Shown here: positions 48,991-61,460 of the stretch, in pieces
How the letters are laid out: every line of letters begins with the position of its first letter
How positions within the stretch are numbered: position 1 is the first letter of the stretch
NCBI GenBank assembly: GCA_965153455.1
Contig: OZ234498.1
Coordinates: 5,704,001 to 5,768,000 of the forward strand
DNA length: 64,000 nt
Direction of reading: 5' to 3'
From: Sphagnum compactum
Lineage: Eukaryota; Bryophyta; Sphagnopsida; Sphagnales
Notes under the pieces: model-generated
What the model was told of the DNA's origin: nothing
What the model saw: only the letters and a program-made list of their open reading frames with translations
Database searches by the model: none
Program-made: the position numbers and the translations under genes

Positions 48991-49310
48991 ATAACAATTA
49001 TACTTTGTTCATTGGGGGTTGGCCTTTGTCACCAAGGTAAATTTGTCCAAGTTTATTCAAAATCTAGTGAAACATAAAGTGAATTTAGTCACATATTGTA
49101 ATATTGTTAAATTATTGATGTGATTACGCATTGAATGGGAATTCACATTTGCATCGATTTTGAGATTTTCACATGTGTGGATTTTTAATTTCTAATCATG
49201 ATTGTGTAAAATGTGTTTTCCATTTCTAATATGGACTGTATAAATTATTTTGTTTCCTTATCAAATGTTGCATGAATGAATGCAACAATGTTATTTGTAA
49301 TATTTTCAAT

Positions 49311-50134
49311 GTCACTTTGTGTCGCAACCCCACTTTGGCCAAGTGTGGGGGTGAAGCCCAACACTTGGAAAAGTTGGGATTTGGAGTCCTCCGGGACTCC
49401 CAAATGTTTAGAGCTCGATAGCAAGGCCCAAAACACCTTACATTGGGGTGTTCTTGGTGTCATTGGAAAGGTCTTGAAACGTAGATATCGAAAATGGCCT
49501 CGCATTGATCATTTGGAGATCTGCAGCCCAAGTTATGGGCAAAAGAAGGGCCGGGAGTTTGACTCCCGACCACTAAAAGTCGGGAATCGACCTCTTCCTG
49601 ACATCCGATTCGAGCGTGCGACATGGCGTTGGAAAGATCTCGATGAGGGCTACAACTTTGGTTCAGACTTTGTTGCGATCGAACTCTGCAGTCGGGAGTT
49701 ATGGCCGTTCAAAGTTCCAGGAGTCCCGCCGGGACGATTTCGGGACTCCATTTCGGGAGTCCCAACAAAATGTGCCATTTGGATGTAGGCTCCACGGCGA
49801 GCTGCAGAGAATACTATATGGGGGAAGGTGGTGGCTTCCCCCGAGTCCGGGCCGTGGTGAGTCTTGTGTGTCAAAGTGCCCGTGGCTTGTCCCAACACCC
49901 AAGGGTGTTCCCGAATGCTAAATTAACCTCTTTGGTTGGTTTTTTGGATGCAGATTCACACAAGCTAAGCTAGTCCCTCTTCTTAGTCTAATCCCGGGGC
50001 TCCCAACACGACCCTCTACCCCTTTTTAGTGTTGGAAGCCGGGAGCGTGCCCCAAGTCCCAACTTTCCGCAACTTGACCAAAGTGAAACCCTCAAGTGGG
50101 TTTCACCCCGGGACTTAGGAGCGCGTCACTTTGT
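49311..50134. mobile_element. GC-rich insertion bounded by direct repeats
   Basis: About 0.8 kb, clearly richer in GC than both flanks. It is bounded by direct copies of GTCACTTTGT at 49311-49320 and 50125-50134; each is followed by CAACCC after a short gap. Motifs CACTTTGG(C/T)CAA and GGGGTGAA(A/G)CCCA occur near the left end and in inverse orientation near the right end (about 50080-50115). Interior words GGGAGTCCC and GGGACTCC recur. Frames up to 170 codons show no domain. It may be a non-autonomous MULE-like element or an LTR-type fragment. Confidence 0.5.
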
Positions 50135-53100
50135 ACAACCCAAAGAATGATGTGTGTGTGAAATGAATCACATTGGTGAATTTCATAATTTGTTACATAT
50201 TTTTATGTTACTAAATGAATGGTTTGATGTTAATAGAAATTGTTGCATGGATTTTTTTACTCTTGTGTGGAAAAACATGGCACATTTCACTAGGCAATCA
50301 TTGCAATCTAATGATAGATGCATTCATTTTATAATTTTTTCAATATCAACAATTTGTTTTAACATAGTGAACTTTCGTCAATTATGAGTGCTAGAAAAAA
50401 ATGCCCAAACTTTTCAACATACATAAAAGATTTTATAGTTGTGTTTTGAGCCATCAAGGAGTACCTTGTATATTTGTGAAAAGACTGTATTTAACATTTT
50501 TTTAATGACATCTTTTTGAGTTATTTCAAGGCTTTGTATTTTACATGTCTTCATGTCTTTTTCAAGACATGTTTTTTGAGATTTCTTTGATGAATTGTAG
50601 TGCTTGTTGCAAATCATACTATATATAACAAATATTGGTTTGTATAATGTAAAATGAGAGAATAATGCATTCATTCCATATATTAAATATTCATTAAAAG
50701 TTGTATTACCATCATAAGTTGCATATGCCCATGTGGGAAAAAAAAAGGAAATCAAGCCATTTCTAGGGAAGACCTTGTTTTCTCAAATTCAATGTCCATT
50801 TTTTTATTACAATCATCACTTCATATTGTTGAGTTTTGTCATTATTTTCATGTTGCTCCACATGCCCTATTATATAATAATCTTTATTTATCTAGTTGTA
50901 GTTTCATCACACATGTCAAATAAGAGGATTAAATTATATATTGATTTTGGGACATCCATGTTCAAGTGAGTGTTATGTTTTTGTGGTTTGTTCAATGATG
51001 CGTTATATTACATTTATGTGAAAATGCACATGCTACTTTTTTTGTGGTTGTTAAAAAATGGTTTTGTACATTTGAAATTAAGGATAATGTTTTCATATTT
51101 TGTGATCATATTGGCCCTAGTGATGTTCTTATTGATCCAAGATACTTTCCCAACTTAAAAGAAGGTTGTTTAATAAGTCAGTTTGTACTATTTGACCTAT
51201 GGCAAATCCCTAATTTCTTGATTGTATATGTAGCCCAATGTTGAGGAAATACAATAGTTTCACATTGTCATTTCTTCAGAACACCTGATTCTTTATAATG
51301 GATTTTTTTTTAAAATACATCTTTTTTTTCCATTGGGACATTGTGTTAGAATTGGGGTTTAATATTGGAACATTTGTAATGTTCAAATTTTCAGACCTAT
51401 TTGCCTTTAAACATGTCTATATTGTTGTCCAATGAAACCTAAATCAACATTTTGAAATATGCAAATTGTACCCAAAACATCCATATAGAAAATCTACCTT
51501 TTTGGAAGACTTGCTATGGTCCCTTCACTCCTATTTTGTGAGGAGTCCCAAGAAAGTCCTCGAGTTGCGAAAGCTTGCAATTATCTTGGACTTCAAATTT
51601 TGTTTGATGTTATCATTTTAGGGGTTTATTTGTAATACCTTAGGACAAACTTAGGGGTGTATCATGGAATGTGTCAATCAAACAAAAATATAAAAAATAT
51701 GTGAATGTTCTTGGACTCATGCACATAGTTATGCAATAAAAATATGAAAATCAAATCTTAACATACTACTTATAGCAAAAATATTTTGTCAATAGTAATT
51801 AACACAAAAGACAAATATCTACATGAATTCAACAATTAGGAATAGAAACTAGTGAATGAATAGGAACATTGTATGGAGAGGATCTTCACTATGCTCTACA
51901 TTGTGTAATATTATAACAAATTCAACAATAATTATTTTTAAAAAAATGGTTAATATTTTGAGAAATTCATTTCCCAAAGTGTTGAAATTTCAAAATTGCA
52001 CAAAAAGCTTTGAAAACAACGTTTATAAGTCTTGGTCACTATATGTCCTTCATTATTTTTGTTGACACAATTATACATGGTTTGCTTGGTTGATAATATG
52101 GAATTGAACTTTCATGGAGAATGGGATATTGTTGGTGCTATGTATCAAAATGGATGAAAAATGATTGACATTTTCATTCATGTTGAAAATATTAATATTT
52201 CAAAAATGTAAGTTGAGAATCTGAAAAATTTGTATTTTATGCCAAAATGAATTTTCATTTAAATTAAAAAATTGTTTGACACTTGAATGCTAAATTTGTT
52301 AAGGCACTATGGATTCACCCTAGTAAAAGGGTAAGGAAAGCTCACTCAAGTAAAGTACCTTGGTTTTATTTTCTAGCCAATGCTTATTGGTCATGTCATC
52401 CCATAATTGGGTGTACTATGCCTTGGTATATACCCACCCAACACCTATATGTATATTCACCAACATTGGCTTGATCTTGCCATAAGGGGTAGAACCATTA
52501 TACATGATGAACTACTTGTTCATTTAAATTGCAACTTAAATAAAATGAATATAGATTATAACTTTCAAATTAACACAACCTTTCATGTGCACATCATGAC
52601 CAATTAACTTGTTCATTACACATCACATCATATATCACACGAGTTCAAGCATGACACAATGATGTTCCTTCCAATTTATGCAACATCTTCTTGTGTGATG
52701 TATTTACTTAGTTTTGACCAAGATGTTCCAACTTCCCTTTTGTGAGCTTTTAAGCTCCCCTACAACCTTATATCACATTGTTTTAATGTGTCAATCATAT
52801 AACCTTGGTGGAATCTTTCATGATCAAGGTTGGGGCATGACAAAGGAATGGGGTTGAGAAAGGGGACAAGTTATCATATGTTAGGAGTTTTATGGTGTGT
52901 GTGTTTTAAGTCCTAATTACTACAAGTAAGCTAAGGGAAGTGTGTGGGATTTGTTCAATGTGAACAGGGTTCCGAATTTTTTTGTGTGGGTATAGAACCC
53001 ATGTATTTTGTTTTGAAATGACTTCTAGTGATTAAATATTATGATTCATTAAATGCAACAACATAAGAATTCAAGCCCAAAAACAATAGTGAACTTTCAT

Positions 53101-56100
53101 AACCAAATTCACACACATTTATATCTTCTCACATGTTTTGATGTGATACACCTTATAGAGGGTTTTCCAAATTGGTGGATAATGTCAATTACACATGACA
53201 ATTAGGACTTAAACACATTTTCACAAGTGTAGGAAAATGTAATGGAGTGAATCCCAACATTTCCAAGTGCACTCCTATTTTCAGAATTAAGAGTCACGGG
53301 ATGTTTTTGAACTTTGGAACAAGGCTTGGGGGGGCCAAACCAGTGTTGCCAAGTTCTTGGACTTTAGCAAGTTAAGGTCCATGTTATAGGTTACGTTCTA
53401 AGGGTTATGGATCAAAGGTTCCAAGTTTTCTTGGAATTATTATTGGAACCTAAATAGAGAATTGATTTATTTTCAAAATTGAACTAAAACCTAAATTAGG
53501 GGTGTTGTTCCATTTTAAAGAGGTTGAAGTTCTCTAGGTACATATGTATAGGGTAAGTCTATGATAAAATGAACCATTGCAAATGTAACCATTATTGAAT
53601 ATTACATTTGGGAATTTTCCATTCGATTTAAGATTCGTTATTTCTCATGTAACTTATGTATTGTGATGTAATAGACATTCAAGAATGGCATACAAAAGTA
53701 TGAATTAGTTTTGTTAGCTTTTGAGAGTTAGAAACGACTAATTCATTTGTAACCGTTTCTGTGGTCCCAAATAAGTGGAATAAGAATTTTCAAAATTGAT
53801 CCAAATTTTGTTTTTGAGAAATTTTCATATTGATGCAAATTGAATAATTGTTACATTTTGGGTGCAAGTACGTAGATAGGAGCAAACGGGATTACTTTAC
53901 AAAAGGACTATGAATCATTTTTAATCCTTTTTCAGTTTTTCATATGAGAATTTTTGAAGGAAATCTTTTGCAAGTTGTTATTAAAAATACATATAGTTGC
54001 CACAATAGATCACATGTTTTATGTTAATCATTTTGAATAAATATGCAACTTTCAAAGTGTGTAAATTTTGCTAGATTCTACACTTCATTTTGGAAATTTA
54101 TCATAATTTTGAATTATATCAAAATATGTTAACTACTTTAGGTTTTTTTTTTAGAAAAAAAATCATAAACTACAACTTTGTTTTGTATGTCATGCACATT
54201 ACACCCCATTTACATGTGGTAAAGGACTTTTGAAAATTTAAAAAATTGAAAAATATTTTGAATTTAAAAAAAATTTAAATTCCATATCTTTTAAATTGTG
54301 AGTGCTTTTGGAACTTGGGTAGTAGGTTGCTATCATCTAAATTTTTTTATCATCAAAATTATGTTATTACAATAGTCCTTTACCTAGTCCTTTGTAAAAT
54401 TAACCACATCTAAGGCAACACCTACTCAAGTTCAAAAGTCTTTTATAAAAACCAAAACCCAAAATTTAATTTAATGAATTTTAAATTTTAATTTTTCAAC
54501 TTTCATATTAGTCATTTATCACAACTTAAAATGATTAACGTAACTTCAAAATGTCAAAAAAAAAAACATATGTAAAAAGTTCACAATTTTCACCACTATT
54601 TAACATGGTTTTTGGCTCCTATTTTTGTATTTGCACCTTTTTACATGCCTTGGGATCATCATTTGCATTCATGTAAAATTAAATTGTAAAATTCACAATT
54701 TGCATTTTTCCTTCCCATAGCCCTTGAATAATTATAAGGGTAATTAATTAAAAATTAAAAATTAAAAATAAATTGTAGAATGAAAAAGTCTAATTTAAAC
54801 ACAAATTTTGCACAATGGTTCCATGCCATATCACCTTTCAATGTCAATTCTTTATTCCTTATTTTTTCAAAAAGAGTTGAGTGTGGTTATTTTTTTATTG
54901 TAAACATACCTTACAATTTAAAATAAAAACACAAGTTTTACCTTATCTTTTAAGCAATTTATTGCATTTGATTGGTTGTACATAATTAATATTACATAAT
55001 CTTTATTTTGAGTTGTGCATAGTACTGAAACAAACTAATATTACATATTTTCTTTGTTTAATGTGTGGAATGGAGATGGAATTTGACCTTGTTTTAAATC
55101 AAACTTGCTTTAAATTCTTTGTGAAAATGACTACAATGAAAAGGTTTTAAAAATTCAAAGAATTGGTTTCAGGACAGGACATAAGGTTCCATAAAAAACA
55201 AGAGAAAAGTTAAAATTCAGATCAAAGGTTCTTTTTGAAATAAAAAATCCAACAACAATGGACCAAATCTTGTCAAAATTGGACCTTTTTAAATTGTTGA
55301 AAGGTTCTTGGAAAATAGATATTTAAAGTGGGATTGTATTATCAAATCTAAAGTTTGGAACAAAAGACATGGCTATTTCAAAGGTTATGTGTCAAATTTT
55401 CAAAATGATTCGAGACAATTAAAATGTCAAATCAATTTAATTTGGGAATTTGAATGGTTTTGGAAAGTTCTTTTGAAAGGCTACTAATGAATGAAAATTT
55501 TGTAATCAAAGTTGAAACAAGGAAAGTTATGATCTTCAAAAGTGGCAAGATTCATATTTGGCAATTTGGGATTCCTTCTTGAGAGTCTTGTGGAAGAATG
55601 TCATTTGGATGTAGCCTTGAAAGGAGTTTGGGCATTTGTGTGTTTTTTGATGATAATTGTTCGTGGTTCATCCATGCACTATTTTGGTTCCAAACTATAT
55701 TAACCACACTTTTTTTGGTTTGTGTAATTTGACATAATTGTGAACTCAACTTAAGACATCAACCTAATCCCATCCTAGAGCCCCCACCTTTTTTTTCACT
55801 ATGTGAATTGTGGAACACACTTTAGGTTTGCATTTCTTTGCAAGAATTGAAAATTGATAGGGTTTTTTTACCCACAATCCCATTTCATAAACCTAAGATT
55901 ATGTCAATTACTCATTTAAAGTTTAAATATAAACACCTTACAATTAAAAATATTCTTGGGATGGGCAATTTCCCATGCTACGAACATTGTGAAAAATTAT
56001 AAACCCATGTAATGCATCTATTATGTAAGTCAAATGATGTGAACTTTGACAAAAACACCCAAAGTTCAAAATAACCTTGGGATGGGCAACCTCCAAACTA

Positions 56101-57405
56101 ATAATATTATAAAAACTTATAATTCTCAAACTTGCCAAGTTTTAGGTTTTTTTTTATTATAGTAATAAAAAAAAATTCAACCATCAAAAGAGTAATAACA
56201 TCATAAACTTACCAAACTTCATAGGTTTGAACCTTCATAGGTTCGTGCGAAATTTGGTTTTCATAGGTTTGTACAAAAATCACACAAATTTTGTGCTATG
56301 GTTAGTTTGAATGATGTTTGTACATATTCAATATCAATAGATGAGACATTGTGTTTGAATGACATACGTGAGTGTTCATATTTAATACACAAAAATTGAA
56401 TAGTTTTATCCAAAATTACATCACGATAATTGCACGAATTTAATTAAAATATAAAATTTACACATCGAAATATCACAAATAAAATTGACATAATTTATAT
56501 AAAAATAATATGTATATTTTTTTGAAGCCCACAGATGTTGCATAGACATTGTTTTACAATTTTCGCATGGATACTATTGAAATTTCGTGAAATTGTAAGT
56601 TTGTGATGAATATTTCATGAATATTTTCTAAAAAATCACTACTTATGCTTTGCTACACGGTGATTATAAAGATTAAAACTCAACTTAAAAAATAAAATAA
56701 AACACAAATCAAAAAGTTACTTTGAAATAGGCAAAAATGATGTTGTAATATCATGGCAAGTTTAACATTTTTGAAAATAGTATATCTTGTTTTGAATTTG
56801 CCATGATAGTATGGTAACTAAATGGCAAGTTTCACAAATTTAACATGTCACAACTTAATAATGGAAATTGTGCAACATTCATTCATTCATAATTCATACA
56901 TTTTACACACTAATATAATGCATTAAAAACATGATTGAGACATAGATTTATAGGAAGATATGAAATTCATGTGATATTCATTAGGTTCGTACTTCATTCA
57001 TTAACACATTCATCTATGTGTCAAACTTATTTTCAATGCATAATATTTGTGTGTCAAATGTACAAACCTATGAATGAACAAAATTTGCATGATTTTCATT
57101 ACAGATTTGTCATGTGTCAAATTTGTGATAAGGTGTAAAATCAATTCAATAGTGTAAACTAGTACTATTATTGGCATGCCTACTAATGATATTTTATGAG
57201 TTTGAAAACTAAATTGTCAATTTATCATTGGAAGTTAAGTTGCAAGGAAATCTTTACTTCAATTTCATTATTGTCAATCACCTTGATTATTCATACTGAA
57301 CAATGATGATTGTCAATAATATCTTGAATTGTGATATCCTTATGTGTGAAGCATGAACATAAGTAATGATCAGTTATTACTAGAGTAATAATTATTAAGC
57401 AAATA
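50135..57405. other. AT-rich gene desert
   Basis: Over 7 kb without a recognisable gene or RNA. Two copies of CTTGGGATGGGCAA (near 55956 and 56076) show a local ~120-bp duplication. The many short open frames are Phe/Ile/Asn-rich, as expected from composition. Confidence 0.7.
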
Positions 57406-57409
57406 TTTT

Positions 57410-57693
57410 TTTTTTTCATTCAACCCTAATTTCAACAAATTGCATTTTATGTGATTTAACCGTAAATTTCAAAAAATTGCCTTTTTTTTGGACCAAGCCT
57501 TAATTTCAAAAAAATTGCATGTTACTTCATCTAAGTTTTTTAATTTCAAGAAATTGTTTCTTTTTTGACCTAACCTTAATTTCAAGAAGTTGCATGTTAT
57601 TTCACCAAACCTTAATTTCAAAAAATTGCATGTTGTTTGACCTAACCCTAATCAAAAAAAAATTTGCATGTTACTTGACCTTATTCTAATTTC
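57410..57693. repeat. Satellite array, left part (~40-48 bp units)
   Basis: About six units of GACCTAACCCTAATTTCAAG followed by AAATTGCATGTTATTT. The array is interrupted at 57694 by a solo LTR and resumes at 58155. Confidence 0.85.
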
Positions 57694-58154
57694 TGTTGGA
57701 TATCAACTTCGTACCAACTTACTTAAATTATTTTTCGCAAGTTATAATTATTTGAGATATTTGTGTTAAATGCACATACATACTTTTGAGACTCTGATGA
57801 AATATATTAAGTAAGTTTATTTAAATATCTCTAGTTAAGTTTAATATGAAATATCTCAATGTATGAGATGATGGCCTTGTCCATGTGCCCTTCTAGGGTA
57901 AGTGACATCTGGATGAGTGTTTACCTCCTATTTAGATTAGGCAAGAGCTTGGGGGCAAATGGATCATAGGTTTCTAACACCATCTATGTGATCCTAAGGT
58001 TGGGTGGAGAGCTTTTAGTGCAAATTAGTGTTTTTATCATCTTTATTCTCTCATGGATCCACTTGTATTGTTTCAATCATAACTTGTATTATAAATACTC
58101 AAATGTATCATGTGAGCCCATTTTAGACATCTAATTCTCAAGAAATTTCTAACA
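57694..58154. mobile_element. Solo LTR, copia-type ends
   Basis: 461 bp starting TGTTGGA and ending TCTAACA, near-perfect inverted termini of the kind seen in Ty1/copia LTRs. It is inserted inside a satellite unit: ATTTC lies immediately left and ATTTT immediately right, and the uninterrupted unit reads CTAATTTCAAG, so this is a 5-bp target duplication with one later change. A TATAAATAC box lies near 58090. No internal coding part remains, as expected after LTR-LTR recombination. Confidence 0.8.
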
Positions 58155-58465
58155 ATTTTAAGCAAAGGCATCTTGTTTGACCTAAACCCTAATCTCAAGC
58201 AAAGGCATCTTATCTGACCTATCCTAAATGTCAAGCAAGGGCATCATTTTGTGACCTAACAAGCAGGTGCATCTTATCTAAACCTAGCCTTAATTCAAGC
58301 AAGCAAGGGCATCTTATCTGACCTAACCCTAATATGAAAGCAAGTGCATATTATGTGACCTAACCCTAATTTCAAGCCAGGGCATATTATGTGACCTAAG
58401 TCTAATTTCAAAGTCAGGGCATCGTTTGTGACCTAACCCTAATTTCAAGCAAGGGCAATTTTTTT
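58155..58465. repeat. Satellite array, right part, abutting ISCA2
   Basis: About eight units of TGACCTAACCCTAATTTCAAG then CAAGGGCATCTTAT, continuing the array left of the solo LTR but with a different spacer half. It ends about 370 bp before the ISCA2 start codon. Confidence 0.88.
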
Positions 58466-58836
58466 GTGTGATTGCGCTCGGAGTCAGTGTCCTTTCCATA
58501 CGATTTGTAGCCCGCGATGCTGACGTTTTTAGAAGCTTAGAGAGCATTTGGATTGCGAATCTGAAATTGAGCATGCTAGTTTTGCAGTGTTGAAAATTAG
58601 GCGGTTGTCTGCTATTTCCAAGTTTTCTTTTTTCCCTCTGGGATGTTAGCAGAAGAAGAAAAACGTGCAGGCGAGAGTGCGATGTTGCAGAAAACGGAGA
58701 CTTTACGGGCTGCGCGGTGACAAGAATTAGCATGATGCGTGTCGAATTTCGCTTCATCGTTACATCCGTTTGGGAAATGACTTTCTCCTCCTGAAGACGT
58801 CTTGAGAGCGTCTGTAATTGAGTTTCACGTGGGATC

Positions 58837-60578
58837 ATGGCTATGTCAAAGGCTGTGAAGTCATGGCGAAGTTTTCGGGTATTGATTACTACCCCTTCTT
58901 TGCGTATCGGACAGTCTTCTTCTTCTTCTTCTACTTCTTCGTCTTCTTCTTGCTTCCAAAGCATGCCTGGTAGGTTTCAGAGGAGCTTAAATGAGGTCAA
59001 TGGCCGTGCAATCTTTTCGTCTTGTCGCTCGTTTCTGCGTGCCAGTGAATTAGGGTTTGCGACGCCAGTAGGGTCTGGGGTCCTAACGAACGCCACGGCA
59101 TGGAGTGCAAAGAGGCATCAGCATTCGGCTACGGCAGAGGACAGCAAAGCCTCTGTTGCTCCAACCACACAAGAAGGTCTCACGATCACTGACAGTTGCA
59201 TTCGAGTATGTTCTCTATCTCTCTCCATTCTTTGTTCGTCTTTTTCTATGTCCTAGGGTTTGTAGCTGGTGAAGTCTCTCCTCAATCAAGGGTCTGTGTT
59301 ATGCTTTTATCTTAAACAGACTCATTGTGCGGCATTCTTATATTCCCTGTGGGGGGTTATTTTTTTGGTACACAATTCTTGTTGAAGCAGAGAATAAAGG
59401 AAATTATGGAAGAGGATGGCACGGAGGGTGACAAGAAGGCACTGCGCTTAAGTGTGGAGGGAGGTGGTTGCTCTGGGTTCCTGTACAATTTTTCACTTGA
59501 TGACAATCTTAACAGTGATGATAGGTAAGAGTCAACTATTCTATATTCTTTATCTGAGATTTCGTTGTTCATCTAAATAAGCCACAGAGGTCTGATATAT
59601 AATTTTGCACAGGAAGACAACGGAAAAATCTCTTGATATATGTGCAAATTCTTTGTGTGAGAGTGCCTCAATCACATCCCTGGTTTGGAGAAGATCCTAA
59701 GAGTTGAGTTGGTCACTGATGAATGTGGTTTGGGAACTCCAGTAAGCATATTGTGAGGGAGTTTGGTTTCTATGTGCCATTTGGTGTTTGATCCATGGTG
59801 ACGTGTGTGGAATGCAGAGTGTTTGAGAGAGAGGGAGCCAAGATTGTGGTGGATGAAGTGTCCTATGCATTTGTCAAGGGTGCAACCATAGACTTCACTG
59901 AGGAGCTCATTCGTGCCTCTTTCTCGGTAATCCATCAAGACGTTCCGCCACACTTTTTCCCTCTCTTGTTCATGACAGTGTTAGTAAACCTGATTTTTTG
60001 ATGTTCCTGTTCCAGTCCCTGGGCTGTGTGTAGAGAATCAATGTGCACTTGTGTGTGTGTGCATGTGTGTTTGAGGTTAGTACACAGTGGCTGACAATCA
60101 GGAGCTGATGAAGTCAGTGGGAAAGTTGTGATAGAAAAGTCACTAGCATACATGTTACTGTTGATGGTCCCTGAACAGGTGTGAGACTGGCACTGTTGTT
60201 CATACTGCTTTCTTGTTGTTTTTGTTTCTTGTTCTCTGTTTTGCCTTTCCTTCTTTGGAATTCTCTGTGGCTGGTTGAAGAAGTGTTAACCTTGCTTTAC
60301 TTTTTCTGAATTATGAGAATTGAGATTTCTCAATTCTTATGAAAGGTATTAGTACACAGTGGCTGACAATTAAATCATACACAGGACAGGACATGATCAC
60401 TTGAAGCAAAACTAGAGCAGTCACAGAATGAATACTTTTGTTTTTTGCCTTTTGCTCAAATTCCTGCATTAAAAATGGCAAAAAAAATTGACACCATTTG
60501 GGCGCTGTTGTGCAGGTTACTGTGAATCCAAATGCATCATCTGCATGTGGTTGTGGGAGCTCCTTTACTGCCAAGTAA
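58837..60578 (+). CDS. ISCA2: Mitochondrial ISCA2-type Fe-S assembly protein
   Basis: An A-type iron-sulfur carrier acting late in mitochondrial [4Fe-4S] assembly. Exons 58837-59205, 59391-59524, 59818-59926 and 60516-60578 join into 224 residues. Residues 1 to about 100 are Arg/Ser-rich without acidic runs, fitting a mitochondrial transit peptide, and include a Ser run from a TCT repeat. The fold domain is about 113-224. The three expected Cys are present: C150 in GGGCSGF, C215 and C217 in [26 protein letters not shown] is the signature separating ISCA2 from ISCA1. Start: first Met, after an AT-rich then CpG-containing leader. A satellite array lies just upstream, and the gene is convergent with RBOH. 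Confidence 0.94.
60077..60370. repeat. 22-bp direct repeats and a palindrome in ISCA2 intron 3
   Basis: A 22-bp word containing TACACAGTGGCTGACAAT occurs at 60077-60098 and 60349-60370. Just before the second copy, AGAATTGAGATTTCTCAATTC and the next T form a 10-bp-stem hairpin (about 60316-60337). Confidence 0.7.
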
Positions 60579-61460
60579 ACATCCCAGTCTTTGGAACAAA
60601 AAATGTAGTAGTAGGACTCAGTCTCTGACTAGGCCTCTACAGATTAGAGACCCAGGTGTGCACTTGGACTTAGTGATGAAACAGTCTCCTACACAACTTC
60701 CTGAATTCCAGCAGTGCCAGAGCAACCCACATTCCAGTTCACCTCAATTGAGTTGATACTGGTGGACAGTGTGTCATAGAGCTGGGAATATATACCCCCT
60801 CAAATTTGTTAGTGATAAAACTGTATTTGAGCATTAAGCCATTTGCAACTTCAAAATTTTTGTGGATTTGGCCTTTGGCTTATGCTTAAGGAACAAAAGA
60901 ATTTCTTTGCTTCTCAGCCTGGTATTGGGTTACAGGTCAGAAGTTTATTGGGTACAAAGAGTCCAGAGAAATAATGTGAGGAAATAAGGTGCAAGAACTA
61001 TCAAGCCACTAGTCTGTTAGCTAGGACCCTTGACCACCTTGCAAGTAGTTGAGGAGTCAATTCACTAGTGAAGTCATACTAGATGGGCTGATCCATAAAC
61101 CCTAAATGCAGTAAACCTGGTTACTGCTCAGGAGTACCTAGCCAAGTTTGTTTTCAATGTTATGCTGGTGAGAAAGAAAGTTTCTGAACTTGGAATGCAG
61201 TCATAGTAGGTACTCTTGATTGGTTGGCAGATTTTGTGCTTCCTCCTGAGATATAGGGACAATTTCATGGTGGAGAGGAAGCCTTTGGCATATCTGTGTT
61301 GATTCTTAGTGTACACTTTTCTAGATGGGAATTTTTACAATGAGAATTGGTTAATAAGGATGACCTAACTTTCTCTAGCTGCTCTCAGAAGAGATTGGGC
61401 TTTGTCTATAATATAAACACCTATCTATGGAGATAGTACCTATCTAGAATCAGGTTTTCT
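60579..61460. other. Space between convergent ISCA2 and RBOH
   Basis: About 0.9 kb between the two stop codons, presumably both 3' UTRs. No further gene is seen. Confidence 0.6.

Noticed and set aside
58329-58964. 211-codon minus-strand frame over the ISCA2 start
   Set aside because: Antisense shadow of the ISCA2 first exon joined to the satellite repeat.
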